Assembly: GCF_000011365.1 (NCBI RefSeq)
Contig: NC_004463.1
Coordinates: 6,372,001-6,436,000 of the forward strand
DNA: 64,000 bases
Direction of reading: 5' to 3'
Origin: Bradyrhizobium diazoefficiens USDA 110
GTDB taxonomy: Bacteria > Pseudomonadota > Alphaproteobacteria > Rhizobiales > Xanthobacteraceae
The notes under the pieces were generated by a model that was given only the letters and a program-made list of their open reading frames with translations, searched no databases and was not told where the DNA came from. The position numbers and the translations under genes are program-made. Positions 11,901-20,449 of the stretch are shown here, in pieces (position 1 is the first letter of the stretch; each line of letters starts with the position of its first letter).

Positions 11901-12703
11901 GAGTGCACGTCGGAATCGCCGATCAGCGCGATCTCGACATTGGTCTGGTCGATGTCGGCCTTCTGCTTGATCGAGGCAACGTTCGGCGGCGCGGCGACCA
12001 CCGCGTCGGCGAGATCGAAACTGAGGTTGGCGTTGAAGGCGAGCGTGAGCTTCTGCTCGTTGAGCACGGAAGACACGCCGACGCCGTCGGGCATCTCGAA
12101 CACGAAGCGTACGAAGGTCGGCTGCACCGAAGCGCGCACACGGATCTGCGGACGCTTCCTGGTCTCGGCTGCGGCGCGCTGCGCACGCAGCGCCCGTTCG
12201 GCGACGCGCGCACGCTCGGCGAGTTCCTTGACCACGTCCATGGGCAGGCTCGGCGGCGGCCCCTTCCAGCCCTCGGGCAAGAGGTCGATGAAGGTGCGCT
12301 CGCCGGCATTCATGGTGTTGACGGTGACGCGCCGCGCCAGCGAGAGGCGGATGGCGCCGCCGTCGGGATCGCGGCGGGCGGAGTTGACGTAGTCGGGCGC
12401 CCCCTCCGGAACCCGGTCGACGGGCACGTCGACCGGCCGGTCGAAACGGATGATGAGAATGGAGCCGGCCGTCGTGACCTCGGAGGGAACATCCTCGCCG
12501 AGCCTGATCACGAGACGCGCGAAGCCGCCGGCGGCCGAAAAACTGGCCTCGCCCCGGATCGAGTCCGCCCGCGCCGGGCTTGCGGCGATCAGGAGGATGG
12601 TTGCCAGCGCAGGTGCGTTGCGGACATGACGCGACAGCCCCCACGCCAGGGCGCGGGCTCGCGACACAAATCCAGCGGCAGCCTTCTGCGCCATTGGCGG
12701 CAT
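8960..12703 (-). CDS. Large exported TPR protein in the flagellar locus, function unknown
   Basis: About 1247 residues. The frame is open to an ATG at 12772, but that codon abuts a CtrA box, so the ATG at 12703 (MPPMAQK, preceded by GGAAG) is preferred. A signal peptide follows (LATILLIAASPARA). Next come beta-rich segments resembling AMIN-type repeats (FARLVIRLGEDVPSEVTTAG, VRFVFEMPDGVGVSSV). An Ala/Glu/Pro/Lys-rich linker is encoded around 11400-11870. Another beta-rich segment follows (DTVWLVFDTPKPIDVEAI), then about 500 residues of helical TPR-like repeats. It is predicted periplasmic or envelope-associated. Two perfect CtrA boxes upstream and its place beside fliOP suggest a motility or polarity role, which is inference. 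Confidence 0.75.
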   Translation of the reverse strand: MPPMAQKAAAGFVSRARALAWGLSRHVRNAPALATILLIAASPARADSIRGEASFSAAGGFARLVIRLGEDVPSEVTTAGSILIIRFDRPVDVPVDRVPEGAPDYVNSARRDPDGGAIRLSLARRVTVNTMNAGERTFIDLLPEGWKGPPPSLPMDVVKELAERARVAERALRAQRAAAETRKRPQIRVRASVQPTFVRFVFEMPDGVGVSSVLNEQKLTLAFNANLSFDLADAVVAAPPNVASIKQKADIDQTNVEIALIGDSDVHSFRDEKNYVVDVSFQPDKGKTAATPEAAIAQAKPASQGHGPAPAAEKPAAEKKDAHREIAPPTSETIAREAKIDIKPEVKPEAPAAMPAAEAPKPAPAPAAEAAHAAEAPKEAAKEAAKPTPPVAEAPAAPAMVEAPKEVVKEAAKEPVKEAAKAAPAEAPAAPQPAAPSVDARRDSDGLRVTFPLQVTTPAAAFRRGDTVWLVFDTPKPIDVEAIRTKGGAMIGEVGRIPLDKGQAVRIRLTRPLVYSLTSEEVGKETNWLLTLADKIQATPLPLMMSRNITDPALANIAIPFANPGLLHKLTDPDAGDMLYVVTAQRPVRGFIKRQDLVDLSLLESAHGIAIRPNSDEVGVEVGSDKVILGKKGGLTLSPVDISAERAPTAVRPIFSPEAWRKGQSENFMTRQSDLIMAISAVEPALRSLPRLDLAQFYMSRAMYHEAKAVTELMLSDPLNKEESGALIMHAIASILIGRPAQGLKDLANPVIGNSHDSQLWKALAYARQGKWADAREKFKNVEFAIASLPLDIQRIVTMDAMRASLEVKDYAGASKRRSELEIVGVSPEAAPGFAVLRGRLAEALGHDKDALDDYKFAVASSDRPAAAEAKQLEVALRQKRDEISKEDALRELETLSMTWRGDAIEVKTLQMLSQMYAENGRYRDALTAARTATKLQPNAEASRQAQDLASDLFTQIFLGPKGDELPPVEALGMFYEFRELTPIGRRGDELIRRLADRLASIDLLDQAAELLQYQVDHRLEGAARAQVAARLSMIYLANRRPDMAISALRASRISDLSGELRQQRLLLEARAQSDVGRHDLALDIVSNVSGREVLRLRSDIFWAARRWRESAEQIELYYGERFRDFKPLNAVEKSDIIRAAVGYALADDSIGLSRFREKYAPLMSESADRVAFDIASKPAAASSAEFAEIAKLAASVDTLDGFLREMKQRFPDATARAPAGPQAKEETDHTGSLPKIPALRQIKMTR

Positions 12704-12772
12704 TTCTTCCGGTTCGACGACCCATACCGGCACATGGCGCCGGCCCATGGCGTCGAATGTAGGTTTTGCCAA

Positions 12773-12787
12773 TTAAGGACTTGTTAA
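12773..12787 (-). promoter_or_regulatory. CtrA box 1 of the large TPR gene
   Basis: Perfect TTAA-N7-TTAA: TTAAGGACTTGTTAA. It ends next to the furthest possible ATG of the TPR frame and lies 70 bp upstream of the preferred start at 12703. Confidence 0.7.
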
Positions 12788-12878
12788 TGCTGTAATGGCG
12801 ACTTGATCCGGCTCAGCGCGTCGCGACACCTCGCGTGTGGGCTTAGGCGTTCGCGCTCCAAATCTGGAGAGCAAGTGG

Positions 12879-12893
12879 TTAAGGAGACGTTAA
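12879..12893 (-). promoter_or_regulatory. CtrA box 2 of the large TPR gene
   Basis: Second perfect TTAA-N7-TTAA: TTAAGGAGACGTTAA, 106 bp further upstream. The only gene that could be driven from here on the minus strand is the large TPR gene; the 228-bp gap 12773-13000 holds both boxes. Confidence 0.65.
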
Positions 12894-13000
12894 CACCACG
12901 TCGTCACCGGCGCCGGGCGGGACCGGCGCGGCCCGGGCCGCAGCCTGCCGTCTCGACAAAATTCTCCACGATGATCGACGAGCCAGATCCAGTCGTGAAC

Positions 13001-13864
13001 TCAGTCGCGACCGACGCCATAATGCGCGAACTCGTCGCCGATGTTGCCCTGAATCGTCTTTGCAGCCGAAATGTCGGAATCTCCGCCAATCGCGTCGCCC
13101 TGCTTCAGCTTGGCAAGCCCGCGGCCAAAAAGCGCGCTCGCCAATTCCGGGGCGGCTCGCAAGGCAGAATTGTAGTCGGCGATCGCCGCACCGAACTCAC
13201 CCATCTTCAGGTGAATCAGCCCGCGCGAGTCGTACACGGCAGCACTGGTCGATCCGGATTGAAGCGCTCTGTCGCAGTCCTCCAGCGCGGCCTGCCAGGC
13301 ACCAAGCACCGCCCGGGTCCAGCATCGTCCGCTCCGTGCGGCCTGCGAATCCGGCTGGAGACGAATGGCCTCGTCGTAGTCATGCGCCGCGCGCTGGTGG
13401 TCATTCTTCTTCAGATAGGCTCCGGCGCGGTTGACGAAGGCAGCGACATAGTCGGGATCGAGCTTGATCGCATCATCAAAGGCTTCGATCGCGAGCTCAT
13501 ACTCGCCTTTCCTCAAGTAAGCCACACCGCGGTTGTTGAAGGCCTTTGCGTATGTCGGCTTGAGCGCGATCGACTGATCGAAATCGCGGATGGCTTTGTC
13601 GTAGTCGCCCTTTGCGGTGTAGGCATTGCCGCGATTGTTATAGGCGATAGCCAGAGCTGCCGTCGTACCCTGACTCGCCTCTATGAAAGCCGTGCAGGCA
13701 TCGATCCGGACATCGAGCGGGGTGGCACCCACCCCGTTGCACGGTTCAATATGACTGAGATAGTTGGTCTTCACCTTGGAATTCTGGGCCGCGACTGGCA
13801 AGCCAATCAACAGCAGGACGCCAAGCGCCACTCCGCTTTTTGCGACGGACGATCTTGGTTCCAT
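13001..13864 (-). CDS. Exported tetratricopeptide repeat protein
   Basis: 287 residues from the ATG at 13864, chosen over an upstream in-frame ATG that overlaps the FecR gene. An N-terminal hydrophobic segment ends in GLPVAAQ, a likely signal peptide. A short Cys-containing region follows (IEPCNGVGATPLDVRIDAC), as in Sel1/TPR proteins that start with a disulfide-like pair. Then come at least four TPR units with the AYNNRGNAYTAKGDYDKAI, AFNNRGVAYLRKGEYELAI and AFVNRAGAYLKKNDHQRAA pattern. It probably acts as a protein-interaction scaffold in the periplasm. It lies 53 bp after the FecR gene on the same strand and is probably co-transcribed with it. Confidence 0.8.
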   Translation of the reverse strand: MEPRSSVAKSGVALGVLLLIGLPVAAQNSKVKTNYLSHIEPCNGVGATPLDVRIDACTAFIEASQGTTAALAIAYNNRGNAYTAKGDYDKAIRDFDQSIALKPTYAKAFNNRGVAYLRKGEYELAIEAFDDAIKLDPDYVAAFVNRAGAYLKKNDHQRAAHDYDEAIRLQPDSQAARSGRCWTRAVLGAWQAALEDCDRALQSGSTSAAVYDSRGLIHLKMGEFGAAIADYNSALRAAPELASALFGRGLAKLKQGDAIGGDSDISAAKTIQGNIGDEFAHYGVGRD

Positions 13865-13917
13865 GTCAGGCCCCCGTCCCCTGAGATCTGGCGATTGCGC
13901 GGAGGCTAGAACCAGCG

Positions 13918-14574
13918 TCAGCACCCGCGGCAGATGTTCAGATTGAGCTTGTGCTCGGCCCTTTGCTCGGGTCGCGGCGCCCCCGTGCCGCCGGACTTCT
14001 TCAGATATTTGTTCTTGCCCTCTTCGATAAGAGTGGAAAACCTGGTGGTTCCGTCATCTGAGATTTCGACATGAGGTGTCGTGCCTCGAACGCCCATCGT
14101 GGCGACCGGCGTTTCGATCCTCATGTCGCCGGTCTTCGCAACCTGGCCGGCAACAAAGACGAACGTCCCCTTGGTCAGGTTGAAGCTCGTCGAATTGGAC
14201 TTTCCAGCCGGCTCGTAGACATATTCGTCCAACTTCATGCGGGCGTTGCTCGACAAGTTGAACGAAGTTCCGTCCACGAAGTTGATGCCGACCCGACTGT
14301 CGGCATCGGTTCGAACCACATCGCCCAAATAGACCGGATCGCCAATCTTGGTCTGGATGGATTCGCCCGGGACTTTTGCCTGGACAATGACAGCTCCCAC
14401 ATGCTCGATGATGACCGAGCCCTCGGCTGCCACAACTTTCCCGATTGGCTTTGACGACGAATCCAGGACGGCCCGCCGCGGAGAATCGCTCTGCGCCTGG
14501 ACTGGGCGGGGTGACGAGGCGGCCAGCGCAAGGACGATACCTGTCACGAGAACAGTCGCTGCGTGCGTGCGCAT
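13918..14574 (-). CDS. FecR-domain periplasmic protein
   Basis: 218 residues. It has a signal peptide (VTGIVLALAASSPRPVQAQ), then a FecR/iron-dicitrate-regulator fold: GKVVAAEGSVIIEH, IGDPVYLGDVVRTDADSRVG, VDGTSFNLSSNARMKLDEYV, and RIETPVATMGVRGTTPHVEI, which is the usual end of this domain in free-standing periplasmic versions. No sigma-factor gene is adjacent, so a classical FecR-FecI pair is not supported. It is divergent from the giant adhesin across 381 bp and followed by the TPR protein. This arrangement suggests a role in display or anchoring of the adhesin (inference). Confidence 0.85.
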   Translation of the reverse strand: MRTHAATVLVTGIVLALAASSPRPVQAQSDSPRRAVLDSSSKPIGKVVAAEGSVIIEHVGAVIVQAKVPGESIQTKIGDPVYLGDVVRTDADSRVGINFVDGTSFNLSSNARMKLDEYVYEPAGKSNSTSFNLTKGTFVFVAGQVAKTGDMRIETPVATMGVRGTTPHVEISDDGTTRFSTLIEEGKNKYLKKSGGTGAPRPEQRAEHKLNLNICRGC

Positions 14575-14955
14575 GGCTCACCCTTTTTCTTTAGAGTTGT
14601 TTTGAGCATCCGAACGGCTCCGACGGTGTCGGCACCACCGGGCATCATGGCAGACCAGCGGCAACAAACCACGACAGGCAAACTGGTTATTCCGGATTAA
14701 TCCGAACGGCTGATCGCCGTGCCCGAAAGAGCCACTATCCGTGCCGGGCAATTTCAACGAGCTTTTCCCCCGTGCCGTCAGGCGAAGCGACAGCAATTCT
14801 GCCGTGACTGGCCTGGGCGGAATTCTCGGAAACAACGACCTTCAGCGGGCCTGGCCAAGGTTGCCGGCGCAAAATTGCTCCCGATCGCGTGACGCGGCAA
14901 GCCAGCAAAGCTACGGCGATGTCTGAGGTCGACGCTGGGCAATCGAGGTCGAACA
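14575..14955. promoter_or_regulatory. Divergent FecR/adhesin intergenic region with a perfect palindrome
   Basis: This 381-bp gap has no convincing gene. CGGATTAATCCG at 14693-14704 is a perfect 12-bp palindrome, roughly 120 bp from the FecR start and 250 bp from the adhesin start. It is a plausible operator for a dimeric regulator. I see no CtrA box or sigma-54 promoter here, so this locus does not look co-regulated with the flagellum. Confidence 0.45.
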
Positions 14956-17900
14956 ATGTCCGTCACGCCCGCTGGAAGGCCCGGGGACGAGCGCGAAGCC
15001 GCTGCGATCAGGCGTCACCGAGTGAACGCGGCCAAGAGCGGCCCTCTTGATGGACCCGTTGCGCAGATTCGCGAGCGGGCCTCTGCCGGCGGCTTCGGGA
15101 TGCTGTCGCTCACGGCAATGCTCTTCTCGATGATCAAACAGGTCAAGGCCGCAGACCCGAACGTAACGTTCCTGGATGACGACGCCATTACTTACAAGGA
15201 CCTTGCGCACGGTGCATACGAGCTTGTGACCAAGGAGCCGATCCCGCGGCACATCATCGTCGAGGATCCCGGCGAAACGATCGTCGTCAAAAAGGTCGGC
15301 TCCTCGGTCAGCGTGAACCAGGTCACGAACACGGCTGCTCGCATGGAGGAGTTGCGGGCGGCACAGCAGGACGCGCTTGCCAATCTGGAAGGGCGAGACC
15401 CCCACGGGTCGGGCACACCTCCTTTCGTCAAATCCCAGCCGCTACAGCCGATCAATTTCATTCCGCCCGAGGCTCCCGCGGCGCAAGATTTGCTGGCGCC
15501 TGTCTCACCGTTTTTCCTCCCTCCGCCTCTGATCATACATCCGCCGCCGACGCTGAACACCGGAGCCGGCCCGGCCGAACTCGATACCGTGGTGTTTGAC
15601 ACATTCACGGCGACGAGCGGGACGTTCACCGCAAGCAGCAGCAACAGTGATGCCACACTGACCTTCGGTATCAGCGGCGGCACCAACGGCAACACGGTGT
15701 TGGGCGGGGTGACGTATGATGTATCGCAAACCGGCCCCTATGGCACCCTTTACCTCAACAGCGGGAGCGGCGCCTACACCTTCGTCCCAAACAGTGATGC
15801 GATCAATGCGCTGAAGGCGCCAACGACCACAAGCTTCATTATCACGGTGGCGGATGGCTCGCTCTTGGTCAGTCAGCCCTTCCCGATCACCCTCACCGGC
15901 GTCGAAGATGCGGCCATCATTTCCGGTACGACGACCGGCTCAGCGATCGCGGCCGGTGGCGTGGTCAATGCCTCGCCCGGCACGCTGATCGCGACCGGAG
16001 CGCTCACTGATACCGATCCCGACGACCCGCCCAATACCTTTACGGCGATCGGCTCGCCGGCCGCGAGCAAGTACGGCACCTTCACGATGACAACGGCCGG
16101 CGTGTGGACCTATACGCTCGACAAGGCCAACAGTCAGGTGCAAGCGCTCCATGTCGGCGACAGTCTGACCGACAGCTTCACGGTGACCAGCATCGACGGC
16201 ACCGCGCAGGTGGTCACGATCACCATCCACGGCCCGTTGGTTGAGGTGAGCGGAACGACCCCGTCGCTGACGCTGAGCGAGACGCATCTGACGGCAACCT
16301 CCCTGGACGACAACATCGCTGGCTCGGCGCCGGACACGACGCTGACGACGACGTCAGGCGACTTCTCGACGGCGTTCACCTCGGTTCAGGGGGCGGACGG
16401 TGCGACGATCAGCTACGCGCTGTCGATCACCGGTGGCAACGGCACGACATCGGGCCTGATCGACTCGCACACCGGCCAGGCCGACGTGCTGGTCCTGAAC
16501 GGCAACACCATCGAAGGCCATGTTGGCACTACCGGCGGGGCGCTGGCATTCACCATCACGCTTGATCCGGCGACAGGAATCGTGACCTTCACCGAGTACC
16601 GTGCAGTGACGGAGCCTTCCGGCACCAACCCGGACGGCGGGGAAGGCGTCTCGCTGACCGAAGGGACTGTGACCCTGTCGGCGACGATCACCGAAAAGGA
16701 CGGCAACTTCCAGACCGCGAGCCGTGATCTCGGCAGCCGGCTGATCATCACCGACGACGGCCCGACGATTGCGGCGACGGGGACGGCTCCGTCGTTGACG
16801 CTGAGCGAGACGCATCTGACAGCTACGGCGCTGGACGACAGCATCGCCGGCTCGACGCCGGACGCGACGCTGACGACGACGTCAGGCAACTTCTCGACAG
16901 CGTTCACGTCGATCCAGGGGGCGGACGGTGCGACGATCGGCTATGCGCTGTCTGTCACCGGCGGCAACGGCATGGCGTCGGGTCTGCTCGACTCGCACAC
17001 TGGCCAGGCCGATGTGCTGGTGCAAAAAGGCAATACCATTGAAGGCCATGTTGGCACCGTCGGCGGCACGCTGGCGTTCACTATCACGCTCGATCCGGCG
17101 ACAGGAATCGTGACCTTCACCGAGTACCGTGCGGTGACGCAGCCTTTCGGTACCAACCCCGACGTCGGGGAAGGCGTCTCGCTGACCGCCGGGATTGTGA
17201 ACCTGACGGCGACAATCACTGACAAGGACGGTGACTTCCAGACGGCGAGCCTTGATCTCGGCAGCCGGCTGACCATCACCGACGACGGCCCGACGATTGG
17301 AGGTTTTGGCATCGCAACCATCGTCGCCAAGGACGATCAAGTTGCGAACGGCACCTACAACGTGAGCTTCGGTGCGGATGGCGAGGGCGCGATGCGCGTG
17401 GCCGTCCACAATGGCACTGTTAATGGGTACGATCTGGCGACAACGGATCTGGGCGGCGGCATCACGTCGGTACACGTGACCGGGAATGGTGATGACTACA
17501 CCTTCTATTATACGACCAAGGCGGTGAGCGGCGGCGTGGAGCTGGATGCGTTCTTCACCGATACAAGCGGGACGCTGAGCGATCCATACTTTAGGCTGCT
17601 GATCAATCCAGACGGAACCTACACGTTTGACATCGAGACCGTCGGCTTCTTGCAGCAGACGACGGTGACCGGCTCCGATTTCGGAGCATCCGGCAGTGGC
17701 CAGCCGTCACTCACCGCTCCGGACGGTCTGCTCGTCATCACCGGCGATTTCAATGGTGCCCCTGCTGACGTCAAAGCGTCGAGCAACGGCATCGCTGTCG
17801 GCGACACCGGACTGCAAATGGATCAACACGAAACCTTGAATCTGGCCTTCACGCCGGTGCAAACGGACGTCAGTTTCGCGCTGACGCAGTGGCAAGGAAA

Positions 17901-20226
17901 CGGAGCTGCGGACGTCGTCTTCAAGGTCTTTGATGGCACCAACGACATCCACGACTTCAGCATAAACATTCCAAAGCCATCGGGTGACGCCCACGTCGTG
18001 GTGAAAGAGACTTCGAATCTCGCGCTTGTAAACACTTACTCGTTTGATGGCGCAACTTCGACCTATACGCTCTACGTTGGATCGGAATTCAACCGAATAG
18101 AGGTGTCGTACGATCACGCGGTAGCCGGCAACGCTACGTTTACCGTCAACAACATCACATACAGCGAGGGATCCAGGATCCCCAGCACCGATCTGCTGTT
18201 TGACGTGACGGCCGTCGACCGTGACGGCGATGCGTCAACGACCGGCCTGCAAGTAGACCTTCTGGGCAGCACTAACGTTGCGAGTGGTGTCACCTTGAGC
18301 GATCCCCCACAGCCGGTGACGACTGCCGTCAACGGCACCAACGATGGGGCCACTCTCTCCGGGACCGCGACCGGCTCCATGATCGAGGCTGCGGGCGGCG
18401 CGCCTGGCACGCCGACCGCTTCCGGTGCGCTCGCCAACACCGACGTCAATCCGCCCAACACTTTCACGGCGGTGCGCTCGCCGACGGCGAGCGACGGCGG
18501 CTACGGTATGTTCACGATGACCGCGGCGGGCCTGTGGACCTACACGCTCGACAACAACAATAGTGTGGTGCAGGCGCTCGATGTTGGCGACACGCTGACC
18601 GACACGTTCACCGTGACCACCATCGACGGGACGACGCAGGTCGTGACCATCGCCGCCTATGGCGCCGGCGACGCCCCCAACGGTTTCGATAACCTGGCCG
18701 CTGGACCGGCCGTGACGAGCGATCCTCCCTTCGCCCCTGTGACTCACGGAAGTGAAACCATCGCGGCCGGTGGCGATGTGGGCCAGATCATCTCCACGGG
18801 CGCCGGCAAAGATACCGTCAACGGCACTGGCCAGGCTGACATTCTTCATGGCGGCTCCGGCAACGACACGATCAAAGGCAATGACGGCGATGACACGACG
18901 CACGGTGGCGCGGGAATCGATGCGGTCAACGGCAACAAGGGCAATGAAACGATCATCGGCGGATTTGGCGCCGACCAATTGACCGGCGGCACCGGGAACG
19001 ACCGTTTCGTCCATTTGTCCGCGGCGGATTCCAAGGCCGGCCAGTTCGGCACCATCACCGATCTCAACCCGGGATCCGACAAGATCGACTTGACGGCTCT
19101 CGGCGGGCTTGGCTTCGTTCTCCTGGCCTTGAGCTCGGCAAGCACGTCCGTGCCGGCGCACACGATCGCCTGGCTCTACGACAGCGCGGCCAATGAAACG
19201 ATCGTGTATGTCAATCCGAGCGACCAGACCCTGCACATTGGCGATTCCGGCCTGATCGAAATCCATCTGCAGGGCATTGCGACCATCGACGCGTCGGATT
19301 TCACCCTGACGCCGGCGGCGGCAGCCGTGCTGGCGGCCGGCAGCGACCCGCTCGATCTCAGCGCAACGACACAAAGCGACGCCACCGCCGTGACGACGAC
19401 CAGTTCGTCCGAGACCACACTCAGCGACGGCACGCTCCTCGCTGACTGGAACGCGACGGACAGATCAACCGACCAGGCCCACAGCGTTTTTGCCAGTTCG
19501 GACCAGTTTGCATGGACCGAACATCCCAGCTTCGCCAGCTCAGACGGGGTGCAGCCGCACGCTGCAGAGATTACCAGCAGTGACGCGGTAATGCCCGCAC
19601 CGAGCGGGCTGTCCACGATCTTGCACGACGAGGCCGCACCGACGGCGACCAGCTTTGTCTTCGATCAGCTAACGCTGCCCGACAGCACCGATACGACGAT
19701 CGGAAACAATGACGCGATCGCCGAAAGTGCCCCCATGCCTGAGATTGCTTTCGCGGCGCTCCAAGATGCGGCCGAACAGCTCGCCCGGCACGGGCGTACG
19801 CTGGAGAAGGGCAACGAGGACCACGGTGCATCGGCTCCAGACAGCGCCCACAATGCTGCTCATGCCCACGGCGGCGCCAGTCATTCGCTTCCAAGCGAGG
19901 CAGCCGGACAGCACGATGCGCCGAAGCACGGCCCGGTGGATGTCGATCCGCCCTCTGCCGGTCATGCAGCGCACGGCTCTGCGCCTGCCGGTTCGCACCA
20001 GGTCGGCGACTCCTTTGACTTCAAGGATGGCGCTTCGCATGGCCAGGGTCCGGAGCACGGCGTCCAATTGGATGATCCCTCAGACCCGTCCGGTCATCAC
20101 GAGCACGCCGGGAAAGCCCACGAATCCGAGGCGGCGTCAATGCACGAACTGTCCCCGTCGCATATTGATCCGGCTCACGGGGCAGGCACAACTGGCGCTC
20201 ACGTGCTGCACGATCTGATCGTGTGA
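14956..20226 (+). CDS. Giant VCBS/RTX-type surface adhesin
   Basis: 1756 residues, lacking an N-terminal Sec signal, as expected for type I secretion. VCBS-like domains lie at about 300-428 (GTFTMTTAGVWTYTLDKANS) and 1121-1237 (YGMFTMTAAGLWTYTLDNNN). Two near-identical domains of about 175 residues lie at 432-607 and 609-782. An Asp/Gly-rich RTX calcium-binding block is at about 1296-1353 (HGGSGNDTIKGNDGDDT, TGGTGNDRF). Then comes a long Ser/Thr/Ala-rich tail that becomes very rich in His after about 1600 and contains VGDSFDFKDG. It probably promotes attachment or aggregation. No ABC/HlyD/TolC secretion genes are in the window. The start is supported by a GAGG eight bases upstream. Confidence 0.85.
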   Translation: MSVTPAGRPGDEREAAAIRRHRVNAAKSGPLDGPVAQIRERASAGGFGMLSLTAMLFSMIKQVKAADPNVTFLDDDAITYKDLAHGAYELVTKEPIPRHIIVEDPGETIVVKKVGSSVSVNQVTNTAARMEELRAAQQDALANLEGRDPHGSGTPPFVKSQPLQPINFIPPEAPAAQDLLAPVSPFFLPPPLIIHPPPTLNTGAGPAELDTVVFDTFTATSGTFTASSSNSDATLTFGISGGTNGNTVLGGVTYDVSQTGPYGTLYLNSGSGAYTFVPNSDAINALKAPTTTSFIITVADGSLLVSQPFPITLTGVEDAAIISGTTTGSAIAAGGVVNASPGTLIATGALTDTDPDDPPNTFTAIGSPAASKYGTFTMTTAGVWTYTLDKANSQVQALHVGDSLTDSFTVTSIDGTAQVVTITIHGPLVEVSGTTPSLTLSETHLTATSLDDNIAGSAPDTTLTTTSGDFSTAFTSVQGADGATISYALSITGGNGTTSGLIDSHTGQADVLVLNGNTIEGHVGTTGGALAFTITLDPATGIVTFTEYRAVTEPSGTNPDGGEGVSLTEGTVTLSATITEKDGNFQTASRDLGSRLIITDDGPTIAATGTAPSLTLSETHLTATALDDSIAGSTPDATLTTTSGNFSTAFTSIQGADGATIGYALSVTGGNGMASGLLDSHTGQADVLVQKGNTIEGHVGTVGGTLAFTITLDPATGIVTFTEYRAVTQPFGTNPDVGEGVSLTAGIVNLTATITDKDGDFQTASLDLGSRLTITDDGPTIGGFGIATIVAKDDQVANGTYNVSFGADGEGAMRVAVHNGTVNGYDLATTDLGGGITSVHVTGNGDDYTFYYTTKAVSGGVELDAFFTDTSGTLSDPYFRLLINPDGTYTFDIETVGFLQQTTVTGSDFGASGSGQPSLTAPDGLLVITGDFNGAPADVKASSNGIAVGDTGLQMDQHETLNLAFTPVQTDVSFALTQWQGNGAADVVFKVFDGTNDIHDFSINIPKPSGDAHVVVKETSNLALVNTYSFDGATSTYTLYVGSEFNRIEVSYDHAVAGNATFTVNNITYSEGSRIPSTDLLFDVTAVDRDGDASTTGLQVDLLGSTNVASGVTLSDPPQPVTTAVNGTNDGATLSGTATGSMIEAAGGAPGTPTASGALANTDVNPPNTFTAVRSPTASDGGYGMFTMTAAGLWTYTLDNNNSVVQALDVGDTLTDTFTVTTIDGTTQVVTIAAYGAGDAPNGFDNLAAGPAVTSDPPFAPVTHGSETIAAGGDVGQIISTGAGKDTVNGTGQADILHGGSGNDTIKGNDGDDTTHGGAGIDAVNGNKGNETIIGGFGADQLTGGTGNDRFVHLSAADSKAGQFGTITDLNPGSDKIDLTALGGLGFVLLALSSASTSVPAHTIAWLYDSAANETIVYVNPSDQTLHIGDSGLIEIHLQGIATIDASDFTLTPAAAAVLAAGSDPLDLSATTQSDATAVTTTSSSETTLSDGTLLADWNATDRSTDQAHSVFASSDQFAWTEHPSFASSDGVQPHAAEITSSDAVMPAPSGLSTILHDEAAPTATSFVFDQLTLPDSTDTTIGNNDAIAESAPMPEIAFAALQDAAEQLARHGRTLEKGNEDHGASAPDSAHNAAHAHGGASHSLPSEAAGQHDAPKHGPVDVDPPSAGHAAHGSAPAGSHQVGDSFDFKDGASHGQGPEHGVQLDDPSDPSGHHEHAGKAHESEAASMHELSPSHIDPAHGAGTTGAHVLHDLIV
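16249..17299 (+). repeat. Tandem ~525-bp repeat inside the adhesin gene
   Basis: The unit beginning with the codons for TPSLTLSETHLTAT (16258 on) recurs from about 16786, and each copy ends in LTITDDGPTI or LIITDDGPTI. Most of the DNA is the same between the copies. Such units expand and contract by recombination, so copy number may differ between strains. Confidence 0.85.
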
Positions 20227-20248
20227 CGCACACAAGGCGACCGTCTCT

Positions 20249-20449
20249 TCAGTGTTGCGGTCCCGCGCAATCCGGCGCGGAGGAGTTCTCTCGCTCGAGA
20301 CCAGCGTCATCTTCAGCGTCGCCATCTTCCCCCTGCGGCGGCCATGCATGCTGATGGTCTAGCGCGGATGTCCAGGCGAACGTCATCGCCGCGATGAGCA
20401 GCCGATTGACGGCTTCGATTGCGCGTTCTGCTACGGACGAGTAGTTCAT
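20249..20449 (-). CDS. Small acidic-tailed hypothetical protein
   Basis: 66 residues from the ATG at 20447-20449, preceded by a strong ribosome site (GGGAGGAAGCT just before the ATG). An N-terminal amphipathic or hydrophobic helix (AERAIEAVNRLLIAAMTFAW) is followed by a disordered Asp/Glu-rich end (QGEDGDAEDDAGLEREN). Its stop lies 22 bp from the adhesin stop, convergently. I do not recognise a family. Support rests on the ribosome site and a plausible composition, so it may be spurious. Confidence 0.45.
   Translation of the reverse strand: MNYSSVAERAIEAVNRLLIAAMTFAWTSALDHQHAWPPQGEDGDAEDDAGLERENSSAPDCAGPQH

Noticed and set aside
12803..13909. 368-codon plus-strand frame opposite the small TPR gene
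   Set aside because: Antisense to clear TPR repeats; no recognisable domain or ribosome site.
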